In this document: piece after piece, positions 63,113 to 64,000 of the stretch
Numbering within the stretch: position 1 is the first letter of the stretch
How the letters are laid out: each line of letters opens with the position of its first letter
Origin: Rosenbergiella nectarea
GTDB taxonomy: Bacteria > Pseudomonadota > Gammaproteobacteria > Enterobacterales > Enterobacteriaceae
Assembly (NCBI RefSeq): GCF_900111105.1
Contig: NZ_FOGC01000003.1
Coordinates: forward strand, 146,865-210,864
Direction: 5' to 3'
DNA: 64,000 bases
The notes under the pieces: generated by a model
Told to the model about the DNA's origin: nothing
The model's input: the letters and a program-made list of their open reading frames with translations, nothing else
The model's database searches: none
Translations under genes and position numbers: made by a program

Positions 63113-64000
63113 ATGCCTGGAAAAGAAAGAACACGTCATAAAGAGTTTAGTTTGGTGCTTCCCATTTTGGCCATCGGTCTATTATTAGGATTTGGGCCCC
63201 CAGAGAGCTTACTATTAACCACTGGAATGAATATCATTGCTTTAGTTGCGATTCTCTCCAGTGCCTTTAGCGTCGTTCGTCACGCAGACGTACTCGCACA
63301 CCGACTCGGTGAACCTTACGGCTCTCTGGTGCTTACTCTTTCAGTCGTGATTTTAGAGGTGAGTTTAATCTCTGCATTAATGGCGACGGGCAGCGCTGAA
63401 CCCACCTTAATGCGCGATACGCTCTATTCAATTATTATGATTGTGATAGGGGGATTGGTAGGCTTTGCTTTATTGTTGGGCGGGGGGAAATTTGCCACAC
63501 AATACGTTAATCTCGCCGGCGTGAAGCAGTACCTGATAGCGATCTTCCCACTCGCTATGTTGATTTTGATTTTTCCTAATGCCTTACCCGGTGGTAACTT
63601 TACCACGGGACAATCGCTATTGATTGCGGCGCTTTCTGCCGTTATGTATGGCGTTTTTCTGTTAATTCAGACCAAGACGCATCAAAGCCTGTTTGTTTAT
63701 GAACATGAAGACGATAGCGACGATGGTGACCCTCATCACGGTAAGCCATCTGCTCACAGTAGCACATGGCACAGTATCTGGTTAGTGGTACACCTTATCG
63801 CCGTTATCAGTGTGACTAAGCTCAATGCCCCCGTCTTGGAAAACTTACTCCACGCGTTGCATGCTCCTCAGCAATTTACGGGCTTCTTGATTGCGTTGTT
63901 AATCTTATCACCTGAAGGATTAGGGGCCATTAAAGCAGTACTGGCTAACCAAGTGCAACGTGCGATGAATCTGTTCTTTGGATCAGTCATTGCAACGATC
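63113..64000 (+). CDS. chaA: Sodium-potassium/proton (Ca2+/H+) antiporter ChaA, 5' part
   Basis: 296 codons from ATG 63113 with no stop up to the window edge; the C-terminus is cut off (E. coli ChaA is 366 aa). CaCA-superfamily cation exchanger with many helices; the sequence ILSSAFSVVRHADVLAHRLG, the SVVILEVSLISALMATG repeat and the acidic cytoplasmic loop EHEDDSDDGDPHHGKPSAHSS are nearly those of E. coli. Exports Ca2+, Na+ and K+ at alkaline pH. Confidence 0.95.
   Translation, partial: MPGKERTRHKEFSLVLPILAIGLLLGFGPPESLLLTTGMNIIALVAILSSAFSVVRHADVLAHRLGEPYGSLVLTLSVVILEVSLISALMATGSAEPTLMRDTLYSIIMIVIGGLVGFALLLGGGKFATQYVNLAGVKQYLIAIFPLAMLILIFPNALPGGNFTTGQSLLIAALSAVMYGVFLLIQTKTHQSLFVYEHEDDSDDGDPHHGKPSAHSSTWHSIWLVVHLIAVISVTKLNAPVLENLLHALHAPQQFTGFLIALLILSPEGLGAIKAVLANQVQRAMNLFFGSVIATI

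Overview
The window is ordinary chromosomal DNA of a gammaproteobacterium of the order Enterobacterales. Nearly every protein aligns end to end with an Escherichia coli K-12 counterpart recalled from memory, and most blocks keep the E. coli gene order: rnf-nth-dtpA, pdxY-tyrS-pdxH-anmK, slyB/slyA-ydhIJK, nemA-gloA-rnt-grxD-mepH, purR-punR-punC-cfa-ribC-mdtK-valVW, pykF-lpp, ydiJ-ydiK-rprA-aroH-selO-nlpC, the ihfA-pheTSM-rplT-rpmI-infC-thrS translation cluster, ydiY-yniB-hxpB-ydjM-tcyP-osmE, nadE-spy, and ychO-chaC-chaA. Base composition looks close to 47% GC, and many genes found at these positions in E. coli are missing here (gstA, mliC, sodC, ydhF, nemR, lhr, sodB, ldtE, the suf operon, btuCED, ydiV, pfkB, chaB). 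That pattern suggests a somewhat streamlined relative of the Erwiniaceae (plant, nectar or insect associated), but the genus cannot be named from sequence alone.

Layout. 1-3154: end of rnfC, then rnfD, rnfG, rnfE and nth, a tightly overlapping electron-transport/DNA-repair operon. 3392-6306: peptide transporter dtpA and a hexose-phosphate antiporter (uhpT) lying where E. coli has gstA. 6420-10560: leftward pdxY, tyrS, pdxH, anmK. 10771-15291: slyB, slyA and the ydhIJK efflux-type operon, then ydhL. 15423-19215: nemA-gloA (no nemR), rnt, grxD, mepH. 19417-26456: purR with its own PurR box, punR/punC, cfa, ribC, mdtK, and two identical tRNA-Val(GAC) genes. 26807-31316: a trehalose operon treB-treC followed by a LamB-type porin, with no treR beside it. 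31763-38999: pykF, lpp, a Fur-box-controlled gene of unknown function, ydiJ, ydiK and the small RNA RprA. 39095-42095: aroH with an internal amber codon, selO, nlpC. 42190-49293: translation cluster including the 14-residue PheM leader peptide, its attenuator, and infC with the rare ATT start. 49830-54161: accessory stretch with a glyoxalase-fold protein, a frameshifted gamma-glutamylcyclotransferase, NsrR-controlled hmp, an unrecognised membrane protein, ydiY and yniB. 54272-64000: hxpB, ydjM, tcyP, osmE, a Bcr/CflA exporter, nadE, spy, ychO, a doubly broken chaC and the start of chaA.

No insertion sequence, prophage, CRISPR array or defence cluster was found. The points of most interest are small-scale: the amber codon in aroH, decay of two unrelated gamma-glutamylcyclotransferases (one with a ten-G tract), a divergent but recognisable RprA, a Fur-regulated orphan gene, the trehalose operon with its own porin, and regulatory palindromes upstream of mepH and hmp. 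Several genes absent from their usual place may lie elsewhere in the genome.
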